A stretch of 64,000 nt of DNA from DATBJG01 sp963790545 (GTDB lineage: Bacteria; Acidobacteriota; Vicinamibacteria; Vicinamibacterales; JAMQPK01): the NCBI GenBank assembly GCA_963790545.1, contig CAWBPA010000017.1, forward strand, positions 1,364,001 through 1,428,000. Reading direction: 5' to 3'. Each line of letters begins with the position of its first letter. Within the stretch, counting starts at the first letter, position 1. The translations under genes were made by a program, and so were the position numbers. This document shows, one piece after another, positions 38,096 through 45,945 of this stretch. Under the pieces are notes generated by a model that was not told the origin of the DNA, did not search any database, and saw only the letters and a list, made by a program, of their open reading frames with translations.

Positions 38096-38331
38096 GAGGG
38101 TGCCTGGTGCATGGTGCCGCGTGCTGGGTGCTGTGCCGAGTGCCGGGTGCCGGGTGCTCGGGTGCCGGGTGCTCGGGCTCGATGCCGAAATGCATTTCTA
38201 TGGAAGCCCAAGACGATGTCCGTGCGCAACTCTATGCCAGCGCTGTGCCTGAATGCACCTGGCACCCAGACAGCCGGAACCTAGCACCCAGCACCCAGCA
38301 CAGCACTCGGCACCAAGCACCAGGCACCGAT
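38091..38331. repeat. complex repeat element, left copy (flanks FtsZ-like cassette)
   Basis: A left arm of GGTGC(C/T)GGGTGCT units (38096-38177) is followed by a core of about 60 bp (38180-38238) and then a right arm of the complementary type, CACCCAGCACCCAGCACAGC (38255-38329). The first 70 bp are nearly identical to 40969-41038. The core (about 38180-38238) matches the right copy's core in the opposite orientation. Confidence 0.85.
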
Positions 38332-38537
38332 CCCATGCTATCCGAGCGGCTGGCGCGGTGCCACAGGTGCTCTCTGACCTTCGACGCTGTCCTCTCACTG
38401 GGTCAGGGTCGAAGCAGTCGATGGACATCGCGTCAACCATGCTGTGCGATCAAGAGTATTTGGGGGCGGTCCTCTGGTACATCTCTTGTAAGAACTCCCC
38501 CGACCACGAAGCGACTGAAGCGGAAGAAGGCCCAGCG

Positions 38538-39323
38538 GTGTCGGTCGCGACCATGACTGCGGTGTCGGTCCTGTACATCTTGACGACTGCCCCGGGGCAG
38601 GTCGTTGCTCTGCAATTCGTGTGTCACCCAATCAGGCCCGGCGACACGGCGGCGCTCCTTGCCCATCGGTTGACAGGCGATCCTGAGAACCGGCGACAAC
38701 CGTGGTTTCGAATCGTTGACCCCACAACGTCGAGGGTTATCTCAAAATCGCACTATCGCGTGATTCGTCCGGGCTGGCTGGCCTGCATCGCGCTAGACCC
38801 GGGCGGATATCAATCGAGGCGCGCGGACGATCAGGTTGCTGACACCACCCGGGTGAGGTCGGCGACGCCCCAATACCGGGGTGGGCTTAAGGCGATCGAT
38901 CTCGTGTTTGTCGGTTGCTGGGCGGCATTCTGCTTGTTGATCACACGGCTCCTCTGGTCGGTCGCGGAGCGATACGTCCAGAAGACGCAACTGATGCTGG
39001 ACCGTATGAGACTCTTCGGCGATAGGTTCATCAGAGAGTTCGAGCGGCCGTTGGCTACGTATGGCCGTTCGGACCGTCCTGTTCGCTCGCGTGTGCGATA
39101 CATGCCGCATCGACGACGACTGGACATTCTGCTCGCCCCGGATGGCGGACGTCACTATCCCAACCTTTCCGATCACAGGAAGAACGTTGAGTACGACGTC
39201 GAACGAATCGTGCAGAGCCTGCGGCAAGAGCCGTTCGTGAGTGGTCGACTCCACACCCAGGGCCCCTGGGTCGTCATTCCATTCGAGTTCAAACCAAACA
39301 CTAAGACGGAAGGTGTCCTGTGA
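38538..39323 (+). CDS. membrane protein with LysM-like segment, partner of FtsZ-like GTPase
   Basis: This encodes about 261 residues. GTG 38538 is chosen because GGAAGAAGG lies 7 bp upstream; ATG 38553 and 38421 are alternatives. An N-terminal hydrophobic stretch (TAVSVLYILTTAPGQVVALQF) precedes a segment resembling LysM: IRPGDTAALLAHRLTGDPEN ... FRIVDPTT ... YRVIRPGWLACI. One clear TM helix follows (AIDLVFVGCWAAFCLLITRLLW), then a charged C-terminal half with YVQKTQLMLDRMRLFGDRFI. The topology suggests an outside peptidoglycan-binding module and an inside domain that could meet the GTPase. It overlaps that gene by 4 bp. The LysM call is by pattern only. Confidence 0.7.
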   Translation: MSVATMTAVSVLYILTTAPGQVVALQFVCHPIRPGDTAALLAHRLTGDPENRRQPWFRIVDPTTSRVISKSHYRVIRPGWLACIALDPGGYQSRRADDQVADTTRVRSATPQYRGGLKAIDLVFVGCWAAFCLLITRLLWSVAERYVQKTQLMLDRMRLFGDRFIREFERPLATYGRSDRPVRSRVRYMPHRRRLDILLAPDGGRHYPNLSDHRKNVEYDVERIVQSLRQEPFVSGRLHTQGPWVVIPFEFKPNTKTEGVL

Positions 39324-40960
39324 AGATTCTCCTTCTGAGTTCAGGCGGTGGCGGTGGCAACATCCTGCGGTCACTCAAGACTCTTTATCGTCGCGATCTC
39401 AAGATCGCTCAAAAGACCGATCCTAAATATGCAGAACGGCTTCGACGGGCTGTGGCCACTCGGTTCATGGACACCAATGAATTCTCGCTGGCCGACGTGT
39501 CACCAGAGGAACGATTCATCATTGGATCAGCCACGACGCACCGTCTCGGATCGATGCACAACCCCGATAGAGCCCGAGAAGCCCTGGTGGAATCGAGGGC
39601 GGAAGTCGAGGCACTGCTGGCCGGTTATTCGGTAATCATTCTGATTGGTACGGGTGGGAAAGGCACGGGTGCGGGCACAATGTTTCCGCTCGCCGAGATG
39701 GCCCGCCAGCAGAAAAAGCTCGTGATTCCTATTTTTGTGCGACCTTCCTTTGAACGCCATGAAGTGGAAAAGCGTCGCTACGATCACGCCGTGCGGGTCG
39801 TCGAGCAGTTCGACGCGGCCAATATCAGACTCATCGAGATTCTCAACGATCGCGGATATTCGGACGCGGATCCGCAGCCCCAATCCGTCGTCTGGGAACA
39901 GATGAATCGTCCAATCGCGAGGGGGCTGCGTGGACTGCTTTATGTCCTCTGGGATTTGTCGCAAGTCGACCCGTCCGATTTGTCCGCGTTGTTTGGCGGC
40001 TACGGTCGGCTACGGATCGGCTTTTCGGAGATCGATCCGCCAGCCGGCCATGACCCGGACGACGAACAAATTGAGGAAGCCGCCCGCGGCTGCTGGGAGA
40101 ACTCGTACTACGCCCTCGCCCGGCCGGTTGGGACCTCGCTCATCTGTATTCAGGGTGACTGGTCAAACGTCGTTGACGGCAAGATCAAGAGTCGCCTTGC
40201 AAGCCTCGCCCTCGCGGGCGCTGCCGACACGTACAATCCCCTGTACGCACGGGCGCAGCAGGCACCCAAGCCCTGGGGTGTGACCGCGCTATTTGCGGAA
40301 TACACTGGGATCCATCCCCCCCTGGAAATTGAGTGGCCCTTGAAAAGAGACGCGTATTGGCCTGCCAATTCGCAATCCAGCGAACGCGAGGCAATTGTCA
40401 AGACGCCGACGACCGTCGTTCTTCCAAAGCTGAAGCCGGCTGAGCCCGGCTTCACCGAACCGAGGCGTGTGGATCGGGAGGAAGTGCACCAACATGACGC
40501 GTTCTCGAGTTTCCGAGAGTTTGCCATCGCGCTGAACCGCATGGATCCGGCGGCGGTCTCGCTCGCCACGAATGGCACGTCAGGCGACATGCCGATCGAC
40601 GCATCAGAGCTTCGAAAGCTGCTGGGCACGTTCTGGTTTCGCTCGATGTTTACGCGCCTGTCGAAGGATTGGCAAGACAGATTGCTCGAAGAGTTGCTTC
40701 GCCATGCACCGATGCCCAATCACGTGTTGAGATATGGCCGACGGAACGTCCACCTCAGCGACCTGACGTCTGATCAGCTGCAGCAGGTGATGGCGGACGC
40801 GATTTTCCCGGACGCGGTTCGCAATGATCTACAGCTGCTCGTGACCGTTGGGAGGCTTTGGGGGAGTGAGGCGTTGAAACGATTCGAGTTCTACCCGGTC
40901 CCAGAGCCGTTCGAGACCTCAAAGTTCGCCCTGCTCGGGCTGCCGTTTCGGCGCGCGTAG
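39320..40960 (+). CDS. FtsZ/tubulin-superfamily GTPase (FtsZ-like, non-canonical)
   Basis: This encodes 546 residues from GTG 39320, overlapping the upstream stop. FtsZ landmarks are in order: T1 loop SSGGGGGNILR (7-17), the tubulin signature T4 loop GTGGKGTGAG (110-119), the N-D of T6 in EILNDRGY (173-180), and the T7 catalytic loop VDPSDL (216-221) keeping both acidic residues. The T7 loop is followed by GYGRLRIGFSEID, matching the FtsZ GxAxxGIG strand. After about residue 340 comes a C-terminal extension of about 200 residues not seen in cell-division FtsZ. It should bind GTP and polymerise. Its partner is the membrane protein upstream, so membrane remodelling is a reasonable guess, as proposed for FtsZl families. 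Confidence 0.88.
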   Translation: MKILLLSSGGGGGNILRSLKTLYRRDLKIAQKTDPKYAERLRRAVATRFMDTNEFSLADVSPEERFIIGSATTHRLGSMHNPDRAREALVESRAEVEALLAGYSVIILIGTGGKGTGAGTMFPLAEMARQQKKLVIPIFVRPSFERHEVEKRRYDHAVRVVEQFDAANIRLIEILNDRGYSDADPQPQSVVWEQMNRPIARGLRGLLYVLWDLSQVDPSDLSALFGGYGRLRIGFSEIDPPAGHDPDDEQIEEAARGCWENSYYALARPVGTSLICIQGDWSNVVDGKIKSRLASLALAGAADTYNPLYARAQQAPKPWGVTALFAEYTGIHPPLEIEWPLKRDAYWPANSQSSEREAIVKTPTTVVLPKLKPAEPGFTEPRRVDREEVHQHDAFSSFREFAIALNRMDPAAVSLATNGTSGDMPIDASELRKLLGTFWFRSMFTRLSKDWQDRLLEELLRHAPMPNHVLRYGRRNVHLSDLTSDQLQQVMADAIFPDAVRNDLQLLVTVGRLWGSEALKRFEFYPVPEPFETSKFALLGLPFRRA

Positions 40961-40968
40961 GCTTGGCC

Positions 40969-41203
40969 ATCACGAGGGTGCCTGGTGCATGGTGCCGCGT
41001 GCTGGGTGCTGTGCCGGGTGCCGAGTGCTGGGTGCTCGGGGCCGGTGCCGGGTGCTGTGCCGGGCGCCAAGTGCATGCAGGTGGCATAGAGTTACGCACG
41101 GGCAGCCTATCGAGCTTTCATAGACACAGTCGGGCATCGGCGGCACCTGGCACCCAGCACCCAGCACAGCACCCGGCACCAAGCACCAAGCACCCGGCAC
41201 CCG
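40969..41203. repeat. complex repeat element, right copy (flanks FtsZ-like cassette)
   Basis: It has a left arm (40974-41065) of GGTGCCGGGTGCT units, a core at about 41076-41140, and a right arm (41143-41202) with GCACCCAGCACCCAGCACAG. The core is the reverse complement of the left copy's core: both contain TATGCCA/TGGCATA and GATGCC/GGCATC ends with about 75 % matching bases by eye. Confidence 0.85.
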
Positions 41204-41242
41204 CGTGAGATCCCTGTGATACGATGCGCCACGCTCACTGAA

Positions 41243-42232
41243 ATGCCGTCCTCAAGCGCCCGTCGTGCAGCGTCAGCTCTTGCGGGCGTCTGCCTGCTCA
41301 CGCTGGCGTGTCAACGCACGCCCACCAGGCTGGTCGGCTTCGCTGGCGGTCCCTCCGGCGGGTCGTTCTTCCCTGCAGCCGGTGCGATCTCGGCGTTTAG
41401 CGCGCAGAAAATCCCGAACTTGACAGTGTCGGTGGAGGGCACCGGAGGATCCGGCGAGAACGTACGCTTGGTCGGCAGCGGCGACGGCAACATGGGCATC
41501 GCGTACGGGGGCGATCTGCACCAAGGCTATTTCGGCGAAGAGGATTTCGCGGGTGCACCCCAGACAAACCTGCGGGCGGTGGGCCTGCTCTTCTGGGGCT
41601 ATAGCCACCTCGTCGTGCTCAAGGATGCGGGTATCCAATCGGTCGCGGATCTGGCGAACAAGCGGATCGCGATCGGCGGAACCGGCTCGGGGTCGGCACT
41701 GGCGGGCGAGCGGATCTTCCGCCATTTTGCACTGCTCGACAAGATGAACGTCTCATACCTTGGCGGCAGTGCCGCGTCAGAAGCGCTCAAAGACGGACAG
41801 GTGGACAGCTACCACTGGCAGTCTGGCGCGCCGAACGCGGCTGTGCTCGACACGGTGGCCACACATGCGGTCGATCTGTTGGATCTGGCGGCACCGGCCA
41901 GGGCGAGCGGCTTCGCAGATAAGTATCCGTACTACTTGCTCGGTGAGATTCCCGCAGGGGCGTACAAGGGAGTCGACAAACCAGTGCCCACCGTGGTCAC
42001 GGGCACGTACTGGATTGTCCACAAGGATGTGCCGGATGACATCGTTTATGAGATGACCCGAGTGGCGTATTCGGACGAGGGGCACAAGTACATGGTGCAG
42101 ACGTTTCGCCCGCTGGCCGATATGACTCGCGAGCAGGCGCTCAAAGGCCTCACCGTCCCGCTGCACCCGGGCGCCCAGCGCTTCTGGCAAGAAGTCGGGG
42201 TTACGATTCCCGACAACCTTCGCGCGCGCTAG
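41243..42232 (+). CDS. TAXI family TRAP transporter solute-binding lipoprotein
   Basis: This encodes about 329 residues from ATG 41243; an earlier ATG (41216) is less likely. The lipobox LLTLACQRT gives a lipid-anchored Cys. The TAXI pattern follows: FAGGPSGGSFFPAAGAISAF, VSVEGTGGSGENVRLV, IAYGGDLHQGYFGEE, then ADLANKRIAIGGTGSGSALA and YLGGSAASEALKDGQVDS. TAXI proteins deliver solutes to fused TRAP permeases. Here the permease gene lies convergent on the other strand, 6 bp away at the stop codons, which is unusual. Confidence 0.9.
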   Translation: MPSSSARRAASALAGVCLLTLACQRTPTRLVGFAGGPSGGSFFPAAGAISAFSAQKIPNLTVSVEGTGGSGENVRLVGSGDGNMGIAYGGDLHQGYFGEEDFAGAPQTNLRAVGLLFWGYSHLVVLKDAGIQSVADLANKRIAIGGTGSGSALAGERIFRHFALLDKMNVSYLGGSAASEALKDGQVDSYHWQSGAPNAAVLDTVATHAVDLLDLAAPARASGFADKYPYYLLGEIPAGAYKGVDKPVPTVVTGTYWIVHKDVPDDIVYEMTRVAYSDEGHKYMVQTFRPLADMTREQALKGLTVPLHPGAQRFWQEVGVTIPDNLRAR

Positions 42233-42238
42233 AGAGCG

Positions 42239-44188
42239 CTACGGAGTCGGGCTGATCGGGACCGCGGCCTCTCGGTCCCGAATTTGAGCGGTCCGTTGAC
42301 GGACGTAGACGCTGCCGACCAGCACAACACCCACAGCGTTGACCATAGGTCTTCCAGCGAAGAGCGCCACGGTGCCGGCCGCAAGCAGCAACGTCTCGAG
42401 CCTCGTATTCCGACTCACGAAATGGCCTTGCAGCGTGGCCGCAAACGTGACGGCCGCAACCGTGGCCGTCACCACGGCGAGCACGTTCATCCAGAAGGAT
42501 CCGCTCCCGAGTAGCGGCGTGTACACGAACAGGAAAGGCATCACCACCAGAAACGCGCTGAACTTCATCGCATGGTAGCTGGTGCGGAACGGATCGGCCT
42601 GCGCGATAGCGGCGGCGGCGTAAACGACCAGACATACGGGTGGCGTGATGCTGGACAGCTGGCTGAACCAGATCAAGGTGAAGTGTGCGGCCTCGACCGA
42701 GACGCCAAGCGTCGCCAGCGCGGGTGGCACCAACACAGCGAGAATCACGTATGTCGCAGTAATCGGCGCGCCGCAGCCGAGCACCGTGGCCGTCAGCGCC
42801 ACGATGAGCATGGCCAGGAACAGCGACTCGCCCGTCAGCGAGAGCATGATTCCGGAAAATCGCAGCCCCAGACCGGTCAGCCCAATGACGCCGACGATGA
42901 TTCCGATGCTTCCGGCCACCGAGGCAATCATCAGCGTGTTCCGGGTGCCGTCCACTAACGCGCCCCAGATCTGAGAAGGTCCCATCCGGTTCGCGGGCCG
43001 AATCCAGCTCACGAGCAGGGCTGTGAGAATCCCCCAAAACGCGGCGACCCCGGTGCTGTGGCCGCGCGCGAGCTGCCCCAGCAGCACGACCAGCGGCAGC
43101 GCCAGATACCAGCCGTCGCGCAGAACCCGGCGCCAGTCAGGCAGGTCCGCGGCCTGCGCTCCCTCCATCCGATCGCGGCGAGCCTGGAAGTGCACCATCG
43201 CCATCACGCCGACGTAGTAGATGACGGCCGGAATCGCAGCAATCTTCACGATCTCGATGTACGGAATGCCCGTGAACTCCACCATGAAGAAGGCCGCCGC
43301 TCCCATGACCGGCGGCAGGAACTGGCTGCCGATCGACGCGGCCGTCTCGATACCAGCCGCGACAGCCGCGTCGTACCCGCTTCGTTTCATGAGTGGGATC
43401 GTGAAGGTACCCATGGCGGCGGTATTCGCTGTTGGGCTTCCCGTGACCGAGCCGAGCAGTGCACTGGCGGCAACGGCCACCTTCCCGGCTCCGCCGGGAC
43501 TGCGGCCCATCAGGGCGTACGGCAGCTCGATGAAGAATCGGCCGACGCCGGAGCGCTCCAGGAACGCTCCGAAGATCACGAACAGGAATACGTGCGTGGC
43601 AAACGTGTAGGTCACCACGCCGAAGAGGCCTTCTAGCGACATGTAGACGGACGTCACCATCCGCTCAACCGTGAACCCCCTGTGTGCGATGGAACCGGGC
43701 AAGTACGGAGCGAATTCCCGCCACGCAAAAAGCAGCGCAGCAAATGCCACCAAAGGCACCACGGGTCCGACGACGCGGCGCGCCGCTTCGAGACTGAGGA
43801 CGATGGCAAGTGCACCCATCGTGACGTCGGCCGGCGTGGCCAGTCCGGCCCTCCGGACCATCGTCGGGTACTCCCAGATGAAATAGACCGCCGTGAGCGC
43901 CGCAATCAGCGCGAGCAGCGCATCGGGCACCGAGAAACGCGCGCGCGGCGACGCAGTCCGCGCGGGGAACCAAAGGAACACCAGCAGCTGGGTTCCCGCC
44001 AGGAACAGCGCGCGGTGACTTTCGGCCGAGAACACGCCGAACCCTGCGGTATAGACATACAGGGCCGCGACCGCCGCCGCGAGGACATGTGTGACGAGTC
44101 GATATCCGCCCTGAAGCGGGCGGGGGCTCGACGCCATCACCTTCCGTACAACGTGCTGGATTCGGGCGGTGAGGTTGTGACGGTTCAC
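42239..44188 (-). CDS. TRAP transporter fused permease (TAXI type, 4TM-12TM)
   Basis: This encodes 649 residues, with about 16 hydrophobic segments. Small-subunit-like helices (YRLVTHVLAAAVAALYVYTA, SVPDALLALIAALTAVYFIW) precede the large DctM-like part with VAASALLGSVTGSPTANTAA, IETAASIGSQFLPPVMGAAA and MLIVALTATVLGCGAPITAT, all TAXI-TRAP hallmarks. It would use the sodium or proton gradient to import a small organic acid bound by the SBP at 41243. The gene order is convergent with the SBP, and the regulator at 44276 lies upstream on the same strand. Confidence 0.9.
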   Translation of the reverse strand: MNRHNLTARIQHVVRKVMASSPRPLQGGYRLVTHVLAAAVAALYVYTAGFGVFSAESHRALFLAGTQLLVFLWFPARTASPRARFSVPDALLALIAALTAVYFIWEYPTMVRRAGLATPADVTMGALAIVLSLEAARRVVGPVVPLVAFAALLFAWREFAPYLPGSIAHRGFTVERMVTSVYMSLEGLFGVVTYTFATHVFLFVIFGAFLERSGVGRFFIELPYALMGRSPGGAGKVAVAASALLGSVTGSPTANTAAMGTFTIPLMKRSGYDAAVAAGIETAASIGSQFLPPVMGAAAFFMVEFTGIPYIEIVKIAAIPAVIYYVGVMAMVHFQARRDRMEGAQAADLPDWRRVLRDGWYLALPLVVLLGQLARGHSTGVAAFWGILTALLVSWIRPANRMGPSQIWGALVDGTRNTLMIASVAGSIGIIVGVIGLTGLGLRFSGIMLSLTGESLFLAMLIVALTATVLGCGAPITATYVILAVLVPPALATLGVSVEAAHFTLIWFSQLSSITPPVCLVVYAAAAIAQADPFRTSYHAMKFSAFLVVMPFLFVYTPLLGSGSFWMNVLAVVTATVAAVTFAATLQGHFVSRNTRLETLLLAAGTVALFAGRPMVNAVGVVLVGSVYVRQRTAQIRDREAAVPISPTP

Positions 44189-44275
44189 GGATTTCCCATG
44201 GATTGACGTCGCGACTCCGTTCCCATCCGTTCGGGACCCCCGGCTCGCAGGCGCGGTGGGGCGTAGCCGTCCATG

Positions 44276-45724
44276 CTATTCGAGCGGCGGGCGAGGTGCC
44301 ACAGGAGCGTAAAAGGAGATCCCGCGCACGTGCTCATCGATCTTCAGCGGATGCTGGAGCGGAGGGAACGCTCGTTGTTCGCAATCCATCCGGTCGCAGA
44401 GGCGACAGGTGACACCGACCGGAACGGCGGCCTCGCGGCTGTCGACGTTGACGCCGTCTGCATAGACCAGCTTTCGCGCGTCGCGCACATCGCAGCCGAT
44501 CCCCACCGCAAACACCGTGTGCGGCGCATGATAGCCGGCGGTGTCCTTCCTGATGGTCCGCGCCACCCAGAAAAACATCGATCCGTCCGGCATCTGCGAA
44601 AGCTGAGTACGAATCATGCCCGGCGTCAGGAACGCGGCGAACACGTTCCACCGCGGGCAGGCACCGCTGAACCGCGCGAAACGGAACCCGGACGCGCTGA
44701 AACGCTTCGAGATGTTCCCGGCCACATCGATCCGGACGAAGTGGAAAGGAACCCCCTCTGCACCAGGTCGACGCAACGTCGTCAGGCGATGGCAGATCTG
44801 CTCGAAGCTCGTGCGAAAGCGGTTGCTCAAGACCACAATGTCGTACCGCTCCGACCTCGCAGCCTCGAGGAAGGGCTCGTAGGGCATGAGAACCGCGCCC
44901 GCAAAGTAGTTTGCGAGCGCGACCCGTGCCATCTCCTCGGCCTCCCCAGTCAGGGATGCATCGCGCGCAATCCGATCTAAGACGGGACGCTGCGTGAGCA
45001 GCCCGAGCTGGTGGGCGACCTGAAAGTTCCGACTGCCGCGACGGAGCACCTCGGAGAGCGTGAGAACGCGCCGCTCAGGATCGTACCGCCGCAGCGCGCC
45101 GCGCATGGCCCCAACGGTCTCCACGCGGACTTCGACGCCCTCGACTTCCTGGAGATACCGCACGAGGCCGTCATAGATATTCGCGATCGATAACCCCGCT
45201 CGCCGCCAGACGGTCTCGGCCCCCTCTTCCAACTCGGCGAAGTGATTCCCATGGTGCTGAATCAGATCGTTGACTTCTTCTGTCGGGAGCCGCGAGCGGT
45301 CAATGCCCGGCAGGTCCTCGCCCTCGGAGAGCTTCATGGCCAGCGTGTCGGCCGATTCCTGGGCGCTGCGATAAGCCTGGTACAGCGTGAGGAGCGCGCG
45401 GGCGATGGTCGGAGACTGCACGACGAGATCGCGGACCTCCGAGGTCGTGATGTCCTGGCTCTCAAATACGGCATCGCCGAACACCTCGAGCAGATCGGCC
45501 GACAGACGCGCCTCGCCCTCGGGAGAGAACGCCTGCAAGTCGAGCTGGAAGATCTGCGCCAGCTTGATCAGCAGCGATGCCGTCAGGGGGCGGCGATTGT
45601 GTTCGATGAGGTTGAGATATCCGGGCGAGATGCTAAGCCGTTCAGCCAGCTGCACCTGACTCATGTTCTCGCGTCGCCGGAGTGAGCGCACGCGGGCTGC
45701 GATCGACGAGGCTTCTGACTTCAT
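44276..45724 (-). CDS. XRE-family regulator of the RamB/ScfR type
   Basis: This encodes 482 residues: an N-terminal Cro/C1-type HTH (SLRRRENMSQVQLAERLSIS, with LIEHNRRPLTASLLIKLAQI), an IrrE/DUF955-like middle (about residues 155-290), and a C-terminal Cys-containing DUF2083 region (VGVTCRLCDRMDCEQRAFPP). This is the architecture of RamB and ScfR, which sense acyl-CoA or short-chain fatty acid metabolism and control isocitrate lyase and methylcitrate genes. It is divergent from aceA, sharing a 221-bp intergenic region with candidate operators, so it most likely regulates that gene. Confidence 0.9.
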   Translation of the reverse strand: MKSEASSIAARVRSLRRRENMSQVQLAERLSISPGYLNLIEHNRRPLTASLLIKLAQIFQLDLQAFSPEGEARLSADLLEVFGDAVFESQDITTSEVRDLVVQSPTIARALLTLYQAYRSAQESADTLAMKLSEGEDLPGIDRSRLPTEEVNDLIQHHGNHFAELEEGAETVWRRAGLSIANIYDGLVRYLQEVEGVEVRVETVGAMRGALRRYDPERRVLTLSEVLRRGSRNFQVAHQLGLLTQRPVLDRIARDASLTGEAEEMARVALANYFAGAVLMPYEPFLEAARSERYDIVVLSNRFRTSFEQICHRLTTLRRPGAEGVPFHFVRIDVAGNISKRFSASGFRFARFSGACPRWNVFAAFLTPGMIRTQLSQMPDGSMFFWVARTIRKDTAGYHAPHTVFAVGIGCDVRDARKLVYADGVNVDSREAAVPVGVTCRLCDRMDCEQRAFPPLQHPLKIDEHVRGISFYAPVAPRPPLE

Positions 45725-45945
45725 GCCTGTCTAATTGGATGGACGCAGGATAATCCGTAGCCCCGCCTTTTGCAACATTTACAACTTTACAAGCGTTACT
45801 TGTCTGACGTTTTCTACCTTAACTTACTGATAATACGGTTTTTATTGACGAGACCTCGAATTGATGAGAACTTGACAGTATCCACTTATCAGCAGCCGAC
45901 ACACGAGAAATCTCGTGGAGCTCCACCCCGAATCAGGAGACCGCC
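45725..45945 (+). promoter_or_regulatory. regulator/aceA intergenic control region
   Basis: The region is AT-rich compared with its neighbours. TTTTGCAA at 45768-45775 resembles the half-site described for RamB (TTTGCAAA). A 16-bp palindrome, CACGAGA-aa-TCTCGTG, lies at 45902-45917, about 30 bp before the aceA start; it could be an operator or a leader hairpin. AGGAG at 45934 is the aceA ribosome binding site. Promoter boxes are not certain; GATAATACG at about 45829 could be a -10 element. Confidence 0.5.

Noticed and set aside
38046..38252. Small frames such as VPGAWCRVLGAVP in the complex repeats
   Set aside because: They are translations of the GGTGCCGGGTGCT tandem arms and not constrained coding sequence.
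38091..41203. Transposon or integron around the FtsZ-like cassette
   Set aside because: No transposase, integrase or attC-like site is seen inside or beside it; only repeats bound it, so mobility stays a hypothesis.
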